Of a stretch of DNA of 64,000 bases, positions 53,493 to 62,974 are shown piece after piece. The DNA lies in assembly GCF_002252705.1 (NCBI RefSeq), contig NZ_NQLA01000005.1, positions 1 through 64,000 of the forward strand, given 5' to 3'. Position numbers and translations under genes: made by a program. The notes under the pieces are model-generated. The model made no database searches. It was not told the DNA's origin and saw only the letters and a list, made by a program, of their open reading frames with translations. Within the stretch, counting starts at the first letter, position 1, and every line of letters begins with the position of its first letter. The stretch comes from Vulcanococcus limneticus LL (GTDB lineage: Bacteria > Cyanobacteriota > Cyanobacteriia > PCC-6307 > Cyanobiaceae).

Positions 53493-53564
53493 GGGGAGGG
53501 ATCAGCTCCCTCCCCCCTGGTTCACGGGCTTGTCAGCCTTCTCGACGTCCCTGAGGACAGGGAC
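53493..53564 (-). promoter_or_regulatory. Two hairpins between fmdA and fmdB
   Basis: The first reached by transcription is GTCCCTG-AGGA-CAGGGAC (53547-53564), a 7-bp stem with a 4-nt loop starting 19 nt after the fmdA stop. The second is a perfect 9-bp stem GGGGAGGGA/TCCCTCCCC with a 5-nt loop (53493-53515). Neither has a T-run. They may separate fmdA and fmdB expression. Confidence 0.55.
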
Positions 53565-53582
53565 AAGGGCAGGGACCGAGCG

Positions 53583-54851
53583 TCAGCGGGGCAGGATGTC
53601 CTGATCGAAGATGGACGTGGGAATGGCCAGGGTGGCGCAGGCATTGGGAATGTCCACGATGCCACTGATCCGTCCCTCCACAGGTGCACAGCTCAGCAGC
53701 AGGTAGGCCTGCTCGCCCGTGTAGCCGAACCTTTTGAGATATTCGATCGCGTTGAGGCACGCACGGCGGTAGGCAATATGCACATCCATGTAGTGCTGCT
53801 TGCCCTCAAACTCATCCACCGAGATTCCCTCGAACACCAGGTAGTCGGTGAAGTGGGGCTCCACTGGGCTGGTCTTGAACATGGGGTTGACCATCCCGTA
53901 CTTCTCGACACCCCCCTTGATGATCTCCACGTGCAGATCCAGGTAGCCCGACATCTCGATGGCGCCGCAGAAGGAGATCTCCCCATCCCCCTGGGAGAAG
54001 TGGATGTCGCCCATCGAGAGTTTGGCGCCTTCCACATAGACGGGGAAGTAGATCCTGGTGCCCTTGGTGAGGTTCTTGATGTCGCAGTTGCCGCCATGCT
54101 CCCGAGGTGGCACGGTGCGGGCCGCCTCGTTAGCCACCCGCTCAAACTCCGAGCCGGGCAGGGTGCCAAGAATGGCGCTGTTGGGGTTCGGCAGCGCCGC
54201 CAGCACCGGCTCGCTGCCGGATAGGCCAGCGCCGTAGGTGCGGCGATCCGGTGCGGTATTCACCAGCTCGGTTTCGCGCCGGTTCCATTCCCGCAGCAGT
54301 TCTTGGGAGGGGGCACAACCGATCAGGCCCGGGTGGGTGATGCCGGCGAAGCGCACACCGGGTATGTGCCGCGATGAGGTGTAGATGCCCTCGAAATCCC
54401 AGATCGCCTTGGCGGCCTTGGGGAAGTGATCCGTGAGGAAGCCGCCACCATTTTCCTTGGCGAAGATGCCGGTAAAGCCCCACTCATCACCCTGCAGGGC
54501 ACCCACATCCAGAATGTCCACCACCAGGATGTCCCCCGGCTGGGCCCCATTGACCCAGATGGGTCCACTCAGCACATGGACGACTTCGAGATTGACGTCG
54601 GCGATGTCCTGGGGGTCATCGTTGTCCTTGATCTGGCCGTCGGTCCAGTCCTTGCATTCGATGCGGAACACCTCGCCCGGGTTGACCGATACCACGGCAG
54701 GAATGTCGGGATGCCAACGGTTGTGACCCGGCATCTCCTGTTGATCCATCGGCTTGGTGAGATCAACCTTGAACAAAGTCTTGGGCACAGCAGACAACCC
54801 GAACGGTTTCGGGGGCATCCAAGGCGACGAATCCACGTCGCGAGGTGTCAT
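53583..54851 (-). CDS. fmdA: Formamidase FmdA
   Basis: 422 residues of the acetamidase/formamidase family; hydrolyses formamide to ammonium and formate. MDQQEMPGHNRWHPDIPAVVSV, FRIECKDWTDGQIKDNDD, GDILVVDILDVGAL, CAPSQELLREWNRRE, EHGGNCDIKNL and DIHFSQGDGEISFCGAIEMSG are family hallmarks. It lies tail to tail with the urea transporter, which in related systems can carry short amides. ATG 54851 fits. Confidence 0.95.
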   Translation of the reverse strand: MTPRDVDSSPWMPPKPFGLSAVPKTLFKVDLTKPMDQQEMPGHNRWHPDIPAVVSVNPGEVFRIECKDWTDGQIKDNDDPQDIADVNLEVVHVLSGPIWVNGAQPGDILVVDILDVGALQGDEWGFTGIFAKENGGGFLTDHFPKAAKAIWDFEGIYTSSRHIPGVRFAGITHPGLIGCAPSQELLREWNRRETELVNTAPDRRTYGAGLSGSEPVLAALPNPNSAILGTLPGSEFERVANEAARTVPPREHGGNCDIKNLTKGTRIYFPVYVEGAKLSMGDIHFSQGDGEISFCGAIEMSGYLDLHVEIIKGGVEKYGMVNPMFKTSPVEPHFTDYLVFEGISVDEFEGKQHYMDVHIAYRRACLNAIEYLKRFGYTGEQAYLLLSCAPVEGRISGIVDIPNACATLAIPTSIFDQDILPR

Positions 54852-54908
54852 TTGCTACTGGATCTGGGTCGCTGTAACGTGCCTGGGCCCGCAGATGGGC
54901 CCCTCGGC

Positions 54909-55418
54909 TCACCCTTTGGATCGGACCTCAGCCGGGCGGTCGTCGAAGTCACCCCGGCGGCAGAGATTGTCCTTGAGGCGCTGCATCCATGCCGTGGGGA
55001 TGAAGCCACCGCTGGCTTCGATCCGTCCGTCGAAGTGATACAGAACCTGGCCCTGCTTCTTGCTGGCTGGGCGTTCCGCCTCCGCCAGGTTGTCGATCCG
55101 ATGGCCGTAGAGATTATCGTAGGTGGGCCAGCCGGGCTGGTTGCGCACGCTGCAGATCCCGCTGAGCGTGTAGAGCTGGCCGCCTGCGGGGGCGCCGGGC
55201 TCCTGCACCCGCACCACCCCCCTGTAGAGGCCATTCGGGAAGCCGGGGCGGAACGCCTGGACCAGATCCACCCGGGTATCCCCCTCAGCGACCAGGGTGT
55301 CACCGGCGCGGGCCTGCTGGACCGCCACCTCACGCCGGGCGCCGCAGGCCGCCAGCGCCAGCAGCAGAGCCACCCCCACCCCTGCGGGCGTCAGGCGCCG
55401 CGAGTCGCCAACCGCCAT
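54909..55418 (-). CDS. Hypothetical lipoprotein
   Basis: 169 residues. The signal AGVGVALLLALAAC gives a lipobox Cys. The mature part includes GDTRVDLVQAFRPGFPNGLYRGVV, LSGICSVRNQPGWPTYDNLYG and a C-terminal HFDGRIEASGGFIPTAWMQRL. Two internal Cys could form a disulphide. No family recognised. It lies between fmdA and the APC permease on the same strand. Confidence 0.7.
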   Translation of the reverse strand: MAVGDSRRLTPAGVGVALLLALAACGARREVAVQQARAGDTLVAEGDTRVDLVQAFRPGFPNGLYRGVVRVQEPGAPAGGQLYTLSGICSVRNQPGWPTYDNLYGHRIDNLAEAERPASKKQGQVLYHFDGRIEASGGFIPTAWMQRLKDNLCRRGDFDDRPAEVRSKG

Positions 55419-55498
55419 GTCGTCTCGAGCTTGTCGTGCGCAGCGCGACCCTATGACGGCTGCCCGGGCGGTGTCCGCCGCCCCTGGTCCGCCGCCGC

Positions 55499-57097
55499 CT
55501 AGCCGGCCGCGCTACGCAACTCCACCCGAGCGTCGGACGAGATGTGGGGCAGGCGCGTGGCTACCGCCAGCGGGAACACCGCCAGCGCGAAGGCGGCCAC
55601 CACGGCCGCCTGCCCCCCCGCGGACCAGGCCAGGGTTCGCCCCGGCCCGATCAGTTCGCTGATGGCCAGCAGGCCCCCCAGGTAGAGCCACCACCAGGCG
55701 CCGCTGCGGGCCTGCAGGGGACGGCCACGGCGCCACTCCACGAGGTTGAACACCAGGGCCGGACCCAGCAACAGCCCCACGGCCCCTTCGAGGGCGCCGC
55801 GGCCGCACCACAGGATCGCCCAGCTGGCCGCCACGAAGGTGAGCGGGCACCAGAGCCCGGCCCAGGGGAGCCTGAAGGCCCGCGGTTCCTCGGGCAGCTG
55901 CCGCCGCAGGGCCAGCAGGCTCACGGGGCCCATGGCAAGGGCGATCACCAGGGTGGCGGTGAGGAAGCTCACCACCCGCTGCCAACTGGGGCCGCCCAGC
56001 AGCAACAGCAGGCCGATGGCCAGGCTCCAGAGCAGCGCCATGGCCGGCACGGCCTGGCGGTTCAGGCGGCCCAGGCCGGCCGGCAGCAGGCCGCAGCGGC
56101 CCATCATCCAGCCCACCCGCGCCGACACCCCCAGGTAGGTGAGAGCCGTTGCCCCGGGGGAGATCACCGCATCGCTCAGCAGCAGGGTCACCACCCAGCC
56201 GAGGCCGAGGCCCAAGGCGACCGCCACCAGCGGCCCGCCGTGGGCGGTGAGCCGCAGCTGGGCCCAGCCGCCAGCAAGCAGCTCGGGCGGCACCGCCACC
56301 AGAAAGGCCAGCTGCAGCACCAGGTAGATCGCCAGAGAGATCCCGAGCCCCAGCCCCATGGCGAGCGGCACATCCCGCTGGGGGCGGCGGGCCTCCCCGG
56401 CCAGGTCCATGGCGGTGCGGAAGCCCAGAAGGCTGAACAGGATGCCGCCGGCGCCGATGGCGCCTACCACCCCACTGCCAGCTGCGCCGGCGCTCGCCGG
56501 CTCGGTACCCACCAGCGGCGCGCCCAGGTTGCCCCAGTGGCCCGCCGTGAGCATCAGGGTCAGCGACACCAGCAGCGGCACCACCAGCTTCCAGGCGGTG
56601 AGCCCCTCGATCCAGCGGGCCAGCCAGGTGATCCCCGCCAGATTGATCCAGGCCATCGCCAGCAGCAGCAGCACCGCCACCATCAGGCCGGCGCCGCTGA
56701 GCACCTGGCCGGCGCCCCCATCGGCGGTGAGCCAGGGCAGGCTGCTGGCCAGGTACTGGAGCATGGCCAGCACCTCGATCGTGGGCAGGCTCACGTAGGC
56801 GATCCAGGCGCACCAGCCGCCGATGAAGCCGGCGCTGCGGCCATGGCTGAGCAGGGGGATCTGGGCCAGGGCGCCGGAGCTGGTCACCAGGGCCCCGAGC
56901 TCAGCGAACACCAGGGCCAGCGCCAGGGCCAGGGCACCGCCCAGCAACCAAGCCAGCAGGCTGGCGGCACCGGCGGCGCGGGCGGCGTAGAAGGGGGCGA
57001 ACAGCCAGCCCGAGCCGATGGTGCTGGTCACCACCGCCAGGGTGAGGCTGCGCAGGCCCAGGCTGCGGCGCAGTTGGCTGCTGGAGTCGGGGGCCAT
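55499..57097 (-). CDS. APC-superfamily amino acid permease
   Basis: 532 residues with about twelve membrane helices. TLAVVTSTIGSGWLFAPFYAARAAG is the first-helix glycine-rich motif (TSTIGSGW) of APC transporters; FRTAMDLAGEARRPQRDVPLAM and ALTYLGVSARVGWMMGR are further conserved loops. The likely substrate is an amino acid or amine, not specified by sequence. It follows pabC by 56 nt. Confidence 0.88.
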   Translation of the reverse strand: MAPDSSSQLRRSLGLRSLTLAVVTSTIGSGWLFAPFYAARAAGAASLLAWLLGGALALALALVFAELGALVTSSGALAQIPLLSHGRSAGFIGGWCAWIAYVSLPTIEVLAMLQYLASSLPWLTADGGAGQVLSGAGLMVAVLLLLAMAWINLAGITWLARWIEGLTAWKLVVPLLVSLTLMLTAGHWGNLGAPLVGTEPASAGAAGSGVVGAIGAGGILFSLLGFRTAMDLAGEARRPQRDVPLAMGLGLGISLAIYLVLQLAFLVAVPPELLAGGWAQLRLTAHGGPLVAVALGLGLGWVVTLLLSDAVISPGATALTYLGVSARVGWMMGRCGLLPAGLGRLNRQAVPAMALLWSLAIGLLLLLGGPSWQRVVSFLTATLVIALAMGPVSLLALRRQLPEEPRAFRLPWAGLWCPLTFVAASWAILWCGRGALEGAVGLLLGPALVFNLVEWRRGRPLQARSGAWWWLYLGGLLAISELIGPGRTLAWSAGGQAAVVAAFALAVFPLAVATRLPHISSDARVELRSAAG

Positions 57098-57153
57098 GGC
57101 GGAGGCGGCGGTGTCCCATTGTGGCCGCTGCCGGGGTGATCAGCCCGCGAGGA

Positions 57154-58104
57154 TCAAGCCGCGAAAAGGGACCGCCAGAGCCCCTCGGGATCCGGCCAAA
57201 GCGGCAGAGGGTGGCCGTCGAGCGCCGCCAGGGGGCGGCAGCCCAGGCTGTTGAGCAGCAGCACGGCGCCATCAGGGAGGGCCGGGGCCCCCGGTGGGTT
57301 CGTGCCGCTCGACACGTCCATGGTGCTGGCCTGGCCCGCGCCGCCTGCTGGGCCGCTCAGACCGCACGGGTCGCCCAGGCTGGCGGGTTCGATCCGGGCC
57401 TCCGTGGCCAGCCCCAGCTCCAGGGCCCGCCGGCGCATCACCCCCGGCAGGCAGCCACTGCTCAGCGGTGGCGTGAGCCACCGGCCAGCGCGCCGCACCA
57501 ACAGATTCGCGGCACAGGCGCAGCACAGCTCGCCCGTGGTGCTCAGCAGCAGGGCGTCGTCGGCACCGGCGCGGCGGGCCTCGTGGCGGGCCTGGATCGC
57601 GGGGGCGTAGGCGAAGCCCTTGCAACGGCTCAGCAGGCTGTCGGCGTTGCGCCGCTCCAGGCGACTGGTGATCGCCGTGAGCGGCTGAAACGTCGCTTGG
57701 GTAGGGGTGAGCTGCAGCCAGAAGCGGGGCTCCAGGGGCGCTGCCCCGGGTTCCGGCAGATCCAGACCGCGGGCGTTGGGACCCCCTGATCCCCGGCTCC
57801 AGTTCAGCCGCAGGGCAGCGCTGCTGGCCCCCACCTGCGCGCGGGCCACGGCTTCGTGGATCAGCGGCTCCAGGACGGCGGGGCCCGGCGGCGGCGCCAT
57901 GGCCAGCAGGGCCGCCGCGTGATGCCAGCGCTCGAGATGCTCCGCCAGCAGCCGCGGCTGGCCCGCCTCCACCAGCACGGTCTCGAACAGGCCATCGGCC
58001 AGCAGCAGGCCCCGATCGCTCAGGGGGATGGCCAACTCATCCGGGCCGCCCCAGCGCCCCTCGAACCAGGCGATGGGGCGGGGAGCGGGGGCCGGGTGGC
58101 TCAT
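57154..58104 (-). CDS. pabC: Class IV aminotransferase, likely aminodeoxychorismate lyase PabC
   Basis: 316 residues. SDRGLLLADGLFETVLVEAGQP is the class IV fold start, and SRCKGFAYAPAIQARHEAR carries the PLP Lys (K in CKG). ADDALLLSTTGELCCACAANLLV and LSSGCLPGVMRRRAL follow. It would split 4-amino-4-deoxychorismate into p-aminobenzoate and pyruvate for folate. With pabB upstream, cynS lying between them, the PabC role is more likely than a branched-chain aminotransferase. Confidence 0.85.
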   Translation of the reverse strand: MSHPAPAPRPIAWFEGRWGGPDELAIPLSDRGLLLADGLFETVLVEAGQPRLLAEHLERWHHAAALLAMAPPPGPAVLEPLIHEAVARAQVGASSAALRLNWSRGSGGPNARGLDLPEPGAAPLEPRFWLQLTPTQATFQPLTAITSRLERRNADSLLSRCKGFAYAPAIQARHEARRAGADDALLLSTTGELCCACAANLLVRRAGRWLTPPLSSGCLPGVMRRRALELGLATEARIEPASLGDPCGLSGPAGGAGQASTMDVSSGTNPPGAPALPDGAVLLLNSLGCRPLAALDGHPLPLWPDPEGLWRSLFAA

Positions 58105-58123
58105 GGGGCCACGGCCCGCGGGG

Positions 58124-58648
58124 TCACCACTTCTTATACGGCAGGAATTTGCCGCACAGGGTCACCTGAACCCGGTCGCCGGCTGGGTCCGCCACCCGAT
58201 CGACCTTGAGGCTGAAGTCGATCGCCGACATGATCCCGTCGCCGAACTGCTCCTGGATCACGTCCTTGAGGGGCAAACCGTAGACCTGCAGGATCTCGTA
58301 GAAGCGGTAGAGCAGCGGATCGGTCGGCAGCACCGGATCCAGCCCTCCCTTCACCGGAAACTGGGTGAGGGGTTCCACCAGCTCGGCCTCCAGGCCCAGG
58401 GCATCCGCCAGGGCACTGACCTCCTCAGCCGAGGCGGTCGACTGGCCGTGCAGGAGGCTCGCCACCCACACCGGGTCGCGGCCGAGGCGGGCGCCGAGAT
58501 CGGCGAAGCTCAGACCGGCGCGACGCTTGGCGGCCAGCAGGGTGTCGGTGAGGGGGGAGAGGGCCACGGGATCGGGGCATGGGCGGGGCGGACCGTATGG
58601 CCCGGCGGCATCCGGCATGGTCGCGGTTGCCACCGGGGGGTGTGCCAT
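58124..58648 (-). CDS. cynS: Cyanate hydratase CynS
   Basis: 174 residues. The C-terminal catalytic domain is standard: [31 protein letters not shown] with the catalytic Arg, Glu and Ser, ending [13 protein letters not shown]. The N-terminal helical domain is [30 protein letters not shown]. About 30 extra Pro/Ala residues precede it. It turns cyanate and bicarbonate into ammonium and CO2. No cynABD transporter genes are in the window. It sits 19 nt before pabC and 16 nt after pabB. Confidence 0.95.
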   Translation of the reverse strand: MAHPPVATATMPDAAGPYGPPRPCPDPVALSPLTDTLLAAKRRAGLSFADLGARLGRDPVWVASLLHGQSTASAEEVSALADALGLEAELVEPLTQFPVKGGLDPVLPTDPLLYRFYEILQVYGLPLKDVIQEQFGDGIMSAIDFSLKVDRVADPAGDRVQVTLCGKFLPYKKW

Positions 58649-58664
58649 CGGTTCCTGCTTGCCC

Positions 58665-60071
58665 TCAGCCCGCCAGGGCCCGCAGCAGCGGCTGCAGCTT
58701 CCAGCCCAGCTCCTCGGCCTCAGCTGCGGGGTCGGAGTCGGCCACGATGCCGCAACCGGCGTGCAGGCGCAGCTGCGCCCCCTGCATCAGCAGCGTGCGG
58801 ATGAGGATGTTGCTGTCGAAGCTGCCGTCCCAGTCGAGACGCAGCAGGGCGCCGCAGTAGGGGCCACGCGCCACGGGTTCCAGCTCCCCCAGGCGCTGGC
58901 AGGCCCGCACCTTGGGCGCGCCGGTGATCGAGCCCCCGGGCCAGCTGGCCCGCAGCAGGTCCACCCAGCTCCGGCCTGGCGCCAGCTGGCCGGTCACCAC
59001 GGAGGTGAGGTGATGCACCTGGGGGTAGCTCTCCAGTCCCACCAGCTGCGGTACAGCAATCGAGCCGGGCACGCAGACCCGGCCCAGGTCGTTGCGCAGC
59101 AGGTCCACGATCATCACGTTCTCGGCCCGGTCCTTGGGGCTGCACACCAGCTCGGCCGCCGCGTCGGCATCCCGCTCCGGATCCCTGTAACGCGGCCGGG
59201 TGCCCTTGATCGGCCGGGTTTCGATCAGCCCCGTGCCGCTCACCTGCAGGAAGCGCTCCGGGGAGGCGGAGAGCACCGCTTCCCCGGCGGCGCCATCGCC
59301 GCCGATGGCCAGGCCGGCAAAGGGGGCCGGGCAGTGGCCACGCAACTGTCCGTAGAGGGCGAGGGGATCGGGCGCCGCGGCCAGGGTCTGTTCCACGCAG
59401 GCCGTGAGGTTGGCCTGGAACAGATCGCCGGCGGCGATCCAGGCGCGGATGCGCTCCACACCGCGGGCGAAGCCGGCGGGGTCGGTGTGCCAGCGCCAGC
59501 CCTCGAGGGGGATGGCACTCGTGGGGGGAAGGTCCGAACCCTCGCCGTCCGCGGCTCCGCCACGCCTAGGGGCCCCGCCAACCCCAGCGGGCTCCGGCAG
59601 GTCTGTCACCAGGGCGGCCAGAGCCGCGTTGCGCTCTGGGTCGCTGCCCTCCATGACCAGCCTTCGCTCCCGCAGGTCGAAGCGCAGCACCGGATCGTGG
59701 CGGGCCAGCCAGAGGCTGGCCATGGCGCTGGCCCGCCAGTGGGGTGCCGGCTCCAGCCAGGCTCCGGCCTCGTAGCTGAGCCAGCCGCTCCAGTGGGCCG
59801 GCTCACCGGCCGCCCTGGCCGCCAGTTCCGCCAGCACCTGAAAGGGATCCACGGCGCCTGGCTCGCCGGGCCGGCCGCGGCAGACGCGCTGCTCCAGGGG
59901 ATCCGCCGCCAGGGTGGCGTGACGCCCAAGGGCGCTGCCGTCGCCATCGAGCCAGATCAGGCCCTCCCGGCCGTAGGCGCGGGCCAGGGCGGCTGCCACG
60001 GCGGCCGGCTCCCGCCAGGGCAGTGCCTGGGGCCACAACGCCTGCCCCGTGCCCCCAGCCGTGGCCGTCAC
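58665..60071 (-). CDS. pabB: Aminodeoxychorismate synthase component I PabB
   Basis: 468 residues from a GTG at 60071. The chorismate-binding domain is clear: [85 protein letters not shown] and [19 protein letters not shown]. It adds ammonia to chorismate. PIKGT, rather than the anthranilate-synthase version, supports PabB. The GTG overlaps the queC stop (GTGA). Confidence 0.93.
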   Translation of the reverse strand: MTATAGGTGQALWPQALPWREPAAVAAALARAYGREGLIWLDGDGSALGRHATLAADPLEQRVCRGRPGEPGAVDPFQVLAELAARAAGEPAHWSGWLSYEAGAWLEPAPHWRASAMASLWLARHDPVLRFDLRERRLVMEGSDPERNAALAALVTDLPEPAGVGGAPRRGGAADGEGSDLPPTSAIPLEGWRWHTDPAGFARGVERIRAWIAAGDLFQANLTACVEQTLAAAPDPLALYGQLRGHCPAPFAGLAIGGDGAAGEAVLSASPERFLQVSGTGLIETRPIKGTRPRYRDPERDADAAAELVCSPKDRAENVMIVDLLRNDLGRVCVPGSIAVPQLVGLESYPQVHHLTSVVTGQLAPGRSWVDLLRASWPGGSITGAPKVRACQRLGELEPVARGPYCGALLRLDWDGSFDSNILIRTLLMQGAQLRLHAGCGIVADSDPAAEAEELGWKLQPLLRALAG

Positions 60072-60769
60072 GCGCCCGCTGCCCCCGAGGCCAGGTCGGG
60101 GCGGCCCGCCTCCACCAGGGCGGCATCGCGGATGCGGCAGCTGTCGCAGACGCCGCAGGGCCGCTCGCCGCCGGCATAGCAGCTCCAGGTGGCGGCGATC
60201 GGCACCCCCAGGCGCAGGGCCTGGCGCACGATCTCGGCCTTGCTCCAATACACCAGTGGCGCCCACAGCCTCGCCCCGTGGCCCTCGCGGCCTGCCTTGC
60301 TGGCCAGGTCCGCCAGAGTCTGGAAGGCGTCGAGGTAATCGGGGCGGCAGTCGGGGTAGCCGGAATAATCCACCGCGTTCACGCCCAGCACGATCTGGCT
60401 GGCTCCGCGGGCCTCGGCCAGGCTCAGGCCCAGGGCGATGAACACGGTGTTGCGGCCCGGCACATAGGTGGAGGGGATCACGCCGACCTCCACGCCGCCG
60501 CTGGGCACGGCGATGGTGGTATCGGTGAGGGAGGAGCCGCCCCAGGCGGCCAGGTTCACGTCGATCACGTGGTGCTCCGCCAGGCCCAGGGCCGCGGCCA
60601 CTGCGGTGGCAGCCTCCAGTTCGCGGCGGTGGCGCTGGCCGTAGTCGAAGGAGAGACCGATCACCCGATAGCCGGCCTCCAGGGCCAGGGCGGCGGCGGT
60701 GGCCGAATCGAGGCCGCCGGAGAGCAGGGCCACGGCGGTGGGCCGGGATCCAGGGCTGGGCTGAGCCAT
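60068..60769 (-). CDS. queC: 7-cyano-7-deazaguanine synthase QueC
   Basis: 233 residues from ATG 60769. [21 protein letters not shown] is the PP-loop, then [41 protein letters not shown] and the zinc site [15 protein letters not shown]. It uses ATP and ammonia to make preQ0 for queuosine. Longer frames to 61069 lack similarity. Confidence 0.95.
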   Translation of the reverse strand: MAQPSPGSRPTAVALLSGGLDSATAAALALEAGYRVIGLSFDYGQRHRRELEAATAVAAALGLAEHHVIDVNLAAWGGSSLTDTTIAVPSGGVEVGVIPSTYVPGRNTVFIALGLSLAEARGASQIVLGVNAVDYSGYPDCRPDYLDAFQTLADLASKAGREGHGARLWAPLVYWSKAEIVRQALRLGVPIAATWSCYAGGERPCGVCDSCRIRDAALVEAGRPDLASGAAGA

Positions 60770-60923
60770 GGCCGTGGGCTGGGGGCTGGTGTTGCGGCTC
60801 ACGGGCGGCAGGGCACGGCGTCCATTGTGGAAGCTGGCGCGCTGGGCGCTGGCCCTTTGGCGGCCAGCGTGCTGGAAGCCAGCCCAGCCCTGGCCATGAT
60901 GCGGACAGCCGCCCCCGCCCGCG

Positions 60924-61496
60924 ATGGCCCCGCCCGCTTCGATCGCCTCCCCCATCCCCCCCGCCGCCCCACGGCGCGCGCCCGGGCCTGGGCCCCTGCT
61001 GAGCGCCGCCCTCGCCGCCGGCCTGCTGGCCCCCCTGGCCGCCACCGCCATCCCCCGCCTCGACCTCAAGCCCTACGCCCCGCCGGCCGCCGGTGAACGC
61101 CGCTGGGTGATCCAGCTGCCCGGGGTGCTGCGGCCCAGCCCCGATCCGGCGATCTCCCCCAACCCGGCCGACTGGCGGGTGGAGCTGCTGGTGGGTCGCA
61201 CCGTCCAGGTGGACTGCAACCAGCAGCGCCTCAGCGGCCGGCTCAAGGCCGAAACGGTGCCGGGCTGGGGTTACACCGTCTACCGGGCGATCGACGTGGG
61301 GCCACTGGTCTCGACCAGGCGGGCCTGTCCGCCCAATGAAGGGCTGCGCCAGGCCTTCGTGCCGCTCGGCAGCAAGCCCTTCGTGGTGCCCTTCAACGCC
61401 AGCCTGCCGATCGTGCTTTACGCCCCCAAGGATCTGGAGGTGCGCTGGCGCCTGTGGAAGGCGGAAGCGGTGCAGCGCCCCGCCCAGCAGCTCTGA
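60924..61496 (+). CDS. Ecotin-family serine protease inhibitor
   Basis: 190 residues with a signal peptide ([18 protein letters not shown]). The ecotin core is recognisable: [42 protein letters not shown] and [21 protein letters not shown]. Two Cys would form the loop disulphide. In Escherichia coli ecotin the loop reads STMMACP with P1 Met; here it is STRRACP, so P1 is Arg and trypsin-like proteases are the likely targets. Acts in the periplasm. Confidence 0.85.
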   Translation: MAPPASIASPIPPAAPRRAPGPGPLLSAALAAGLLAPLAATAIPRLDLKPYAPPAAGERRWVIQLPGVLRPSPDPAISPNPADWRVELLVGRTVQVDCNQQRLSGRLKAETVPGWGYTVYRAIDVGPLVSTRRACPPNEGLRQAFVPLGSKPFVVPFNASLPIVLYAPKDLEVRWRLWKAEAVQRPAQQL

Positions 61497-61547
61497 GGCG
61501 CGGCCAGCGCCTCTGGACAGCCCGTCCGGCTCCGACGTGGGCCTGGC

Positions 61548-62228
61548 TCAGCGCACGCCCAGCCACTTGTGGCTCTGCAGGCTGAGACGCCAGCGGGGAT
61601 CGCGGCGCACGTGGGCGATGGCCAGGGCCTGGCCCTCCGGGCTCTGCCAGCCCGGCTGCAGCAGCAGCCCGGGGCCGTCGCCGCCCGGAGCCCCATCGCC
61701 AGGGGCCCCGCCGGCATGGGCGGCCCGGGACGCGACCGCCGCCTGGGCCATGGCCTCAGCGAAGGCCAGATCCTCTTCCCCATGCACCACCACCTTCAGC
61801 TCGTGGCAGGCGGCCAGCAGCTCCGGCCGCGGTGGGCGGTGCCGCTTGGGCGAGAGGGTGATCCAGTTGAAGCGGCCCGTCAGCGGATCCACGCCGCTCG
61901 TTTCCAGGTGCAGGGGCAGACCCGTGCCCGCCAGGGCGGCGCAGAGGGGGCCCAGGTCGTGGTGCAGCGGTTCGCCGCCGGTGACCACCACGAAGCCGGC
62001 TCCCTCCCGACCGGCGGAGCTGGCCGCGGCGGCCAGCTCCGCCAGCGGGAGCCGGGGGTGCACCTCGGCAGGCCAGGAGTGCTTGGTGTCGCACCAGGGA
62101 CAGCCCACGTCGCAGCCGCCCAGCCGCAGGAAGAAGGCACTGCGGCCGGCGTGGGCCCCCTCGCCCTGGAGCGAGTGGAAGGTCTCCACCACCGGCAGGG
62201 TCAGGGCGGCGCTGGTGGACTCGGTCAC
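61548..62228 (-). CDS. queE: 7-carboxy-7-deazaguanine synthase QueE
   Basis: 226 residues from a GTG at 62228. VVETFHSLQGEGAHAGRSAFFLRLGGCDVGCPWCDTKHSW holds the radical-SAM C-x3-C-x2-C motif; VVVTGGEPLHHDLGPL and LHLETSG follow, ending RLSLQSHKWLGVR. It provides the precursor that QueC converts to preQ0; queC is 0.8 kb away on the same strand, with the ecotin gene between on the other strand. A Gly/Pro insert lies near residues 170-190. Confidence 0.92.
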   Translation of the reverse strand: MTESTSAALTLPVVETFHSLQGEGAHAGRSAFFLRLGGCDVGCPWCDTKHSWPAEVHPRLPLAELAAAASSAGREGAGFVVVTGGEPLHHDLGPLCAALAGTGLPLHLETSGVDPLTGRFNWITLSPKRHRPPRPELLAACHELKVVVHGEEDLAFAEAMAQAAVASRAAHAGGAPGDGAPGGDGPGLLLQPGWQSPEGQALAIAHVRRDPRWRLSLQSHKWLGVR

Positions 62229-62256
62229 GGCACGGGAGAGGGCTCGGTCACGGCAC
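62220..62256. repeat. Short direct repeat at the queE start
   Basis: CTCGGTCACGGCAC occurs at 62220-62233 and again at 62243-62256, a 23-bp period. Each copy contains a GTG start-like codon on the minus strand, in different frames. It looks like a small tandem duplication around the queE start. Confidence 0.6.
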
Positions 62257-62332
62257 TGCCTCGATGCGGCTGTGGAGCGGAACTGGGCCGGCACTGGATC
62301 CTCTCTACCGTGCCACGGCAACATGCCCTGGA

Positions 62333-62974
62333 ATGAACGGCTGCAGCGGCATGGCGATGAACTGCCTGATCCTGGAGGACCAGGCGCTGCTGGCCGATCT
62401 GCTGGCCCGCAACCTGGCCACCTACCCGGGCCTGAAGGTGGTGGGGATCGCCGGCAGCGTGGCCGAAGGCCGGCGCCTCTGCCGCGAGCACACGCCCGAC
62501 CTGCTCGTGATGGACCTGATGCTGCCGGACGGCCTGGGGGTGGAGGTGGCCGAGCAGCTGATCCGCGACCGCCCCGAGGCGCGGGTGATCGTGCTCTCGG
62601 CCGAGTGCCAGCGGCTGCAGTGCTCGCGCCACCTCCACAACGCGATCGTGGCGGTGATCGACAAGACCGAGGCGCTCGAGAAGCTGCAGCACCAGGTCCG
62701 CCGCCTGCTGGTGGAGGCCCGGCTCGGTGGGGAGGGCGCCGACGGTGGCGAGGCCCCCGCCGGGGCGCCGGCCCACTGGGACCGCCTGACCCGCCGGGAG
62801 CGGGAGGTGTTCCAGCTGATCGGTGAGGGACTCTCCAGCGAGGCGATCGCCGAGCGGCTCGGCCTGTCGGTGCTCACCGCCCGCACCCACCGCAAGCACA
62901 TCACCTCCAAGCTCGGCATCAAGGGCGGCGAACTGGTGCTGCTGGCCTCCGCCTTCGTGCGGCACGCCCCCTGA
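62333..62974 (+). CDS. LuxR/NarL-family response regulator
   Basis: About 213 residues. The receiver domain has CLILEDQALLADLLARNL with the acidic pair, LLVMDLMLPDGLGVEVAEQ with the phospho-Asp, VIVLSAE and VIDKTEAL with the Lys. The output domain, LTRREREVFQLIGEGLSSEAIAERL and VLTARTHRKHITSKLGI, is the LuxR helix-turn-helix. ATGs at 62333, 62351 and 62357 are all possible. It overlaps the sensor kinase start (TGATG), so the two form a pair. Confidence 0.9.
   Translation: MNGCSGMAMNCLILEDQALLADLLARNLATYPGLKVVGIAGSVAEGRRLCREHTPDLLVMDLMLPDGLGVEVAEQLIRDRPEARVIVLSAECQRLQCSRHLHNAIVAVIDKTEALEKLQHQVRRLLVEARLGGEGADGGEAPAGAPAHWDRLTRREREVFQLIGEGLSSEAIAERLGLSVLTARTHRKHITSKLGIKGGELVLLASAFVRHAP

Noticed and set aside
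54845..54858. GTG-N8-TAC match to the NtcA consensus at fmdA
   Set aside because: It overlaps the fmdA start codon, so it cannot serve as an upstream activator site for that gene, and no -10 fits.
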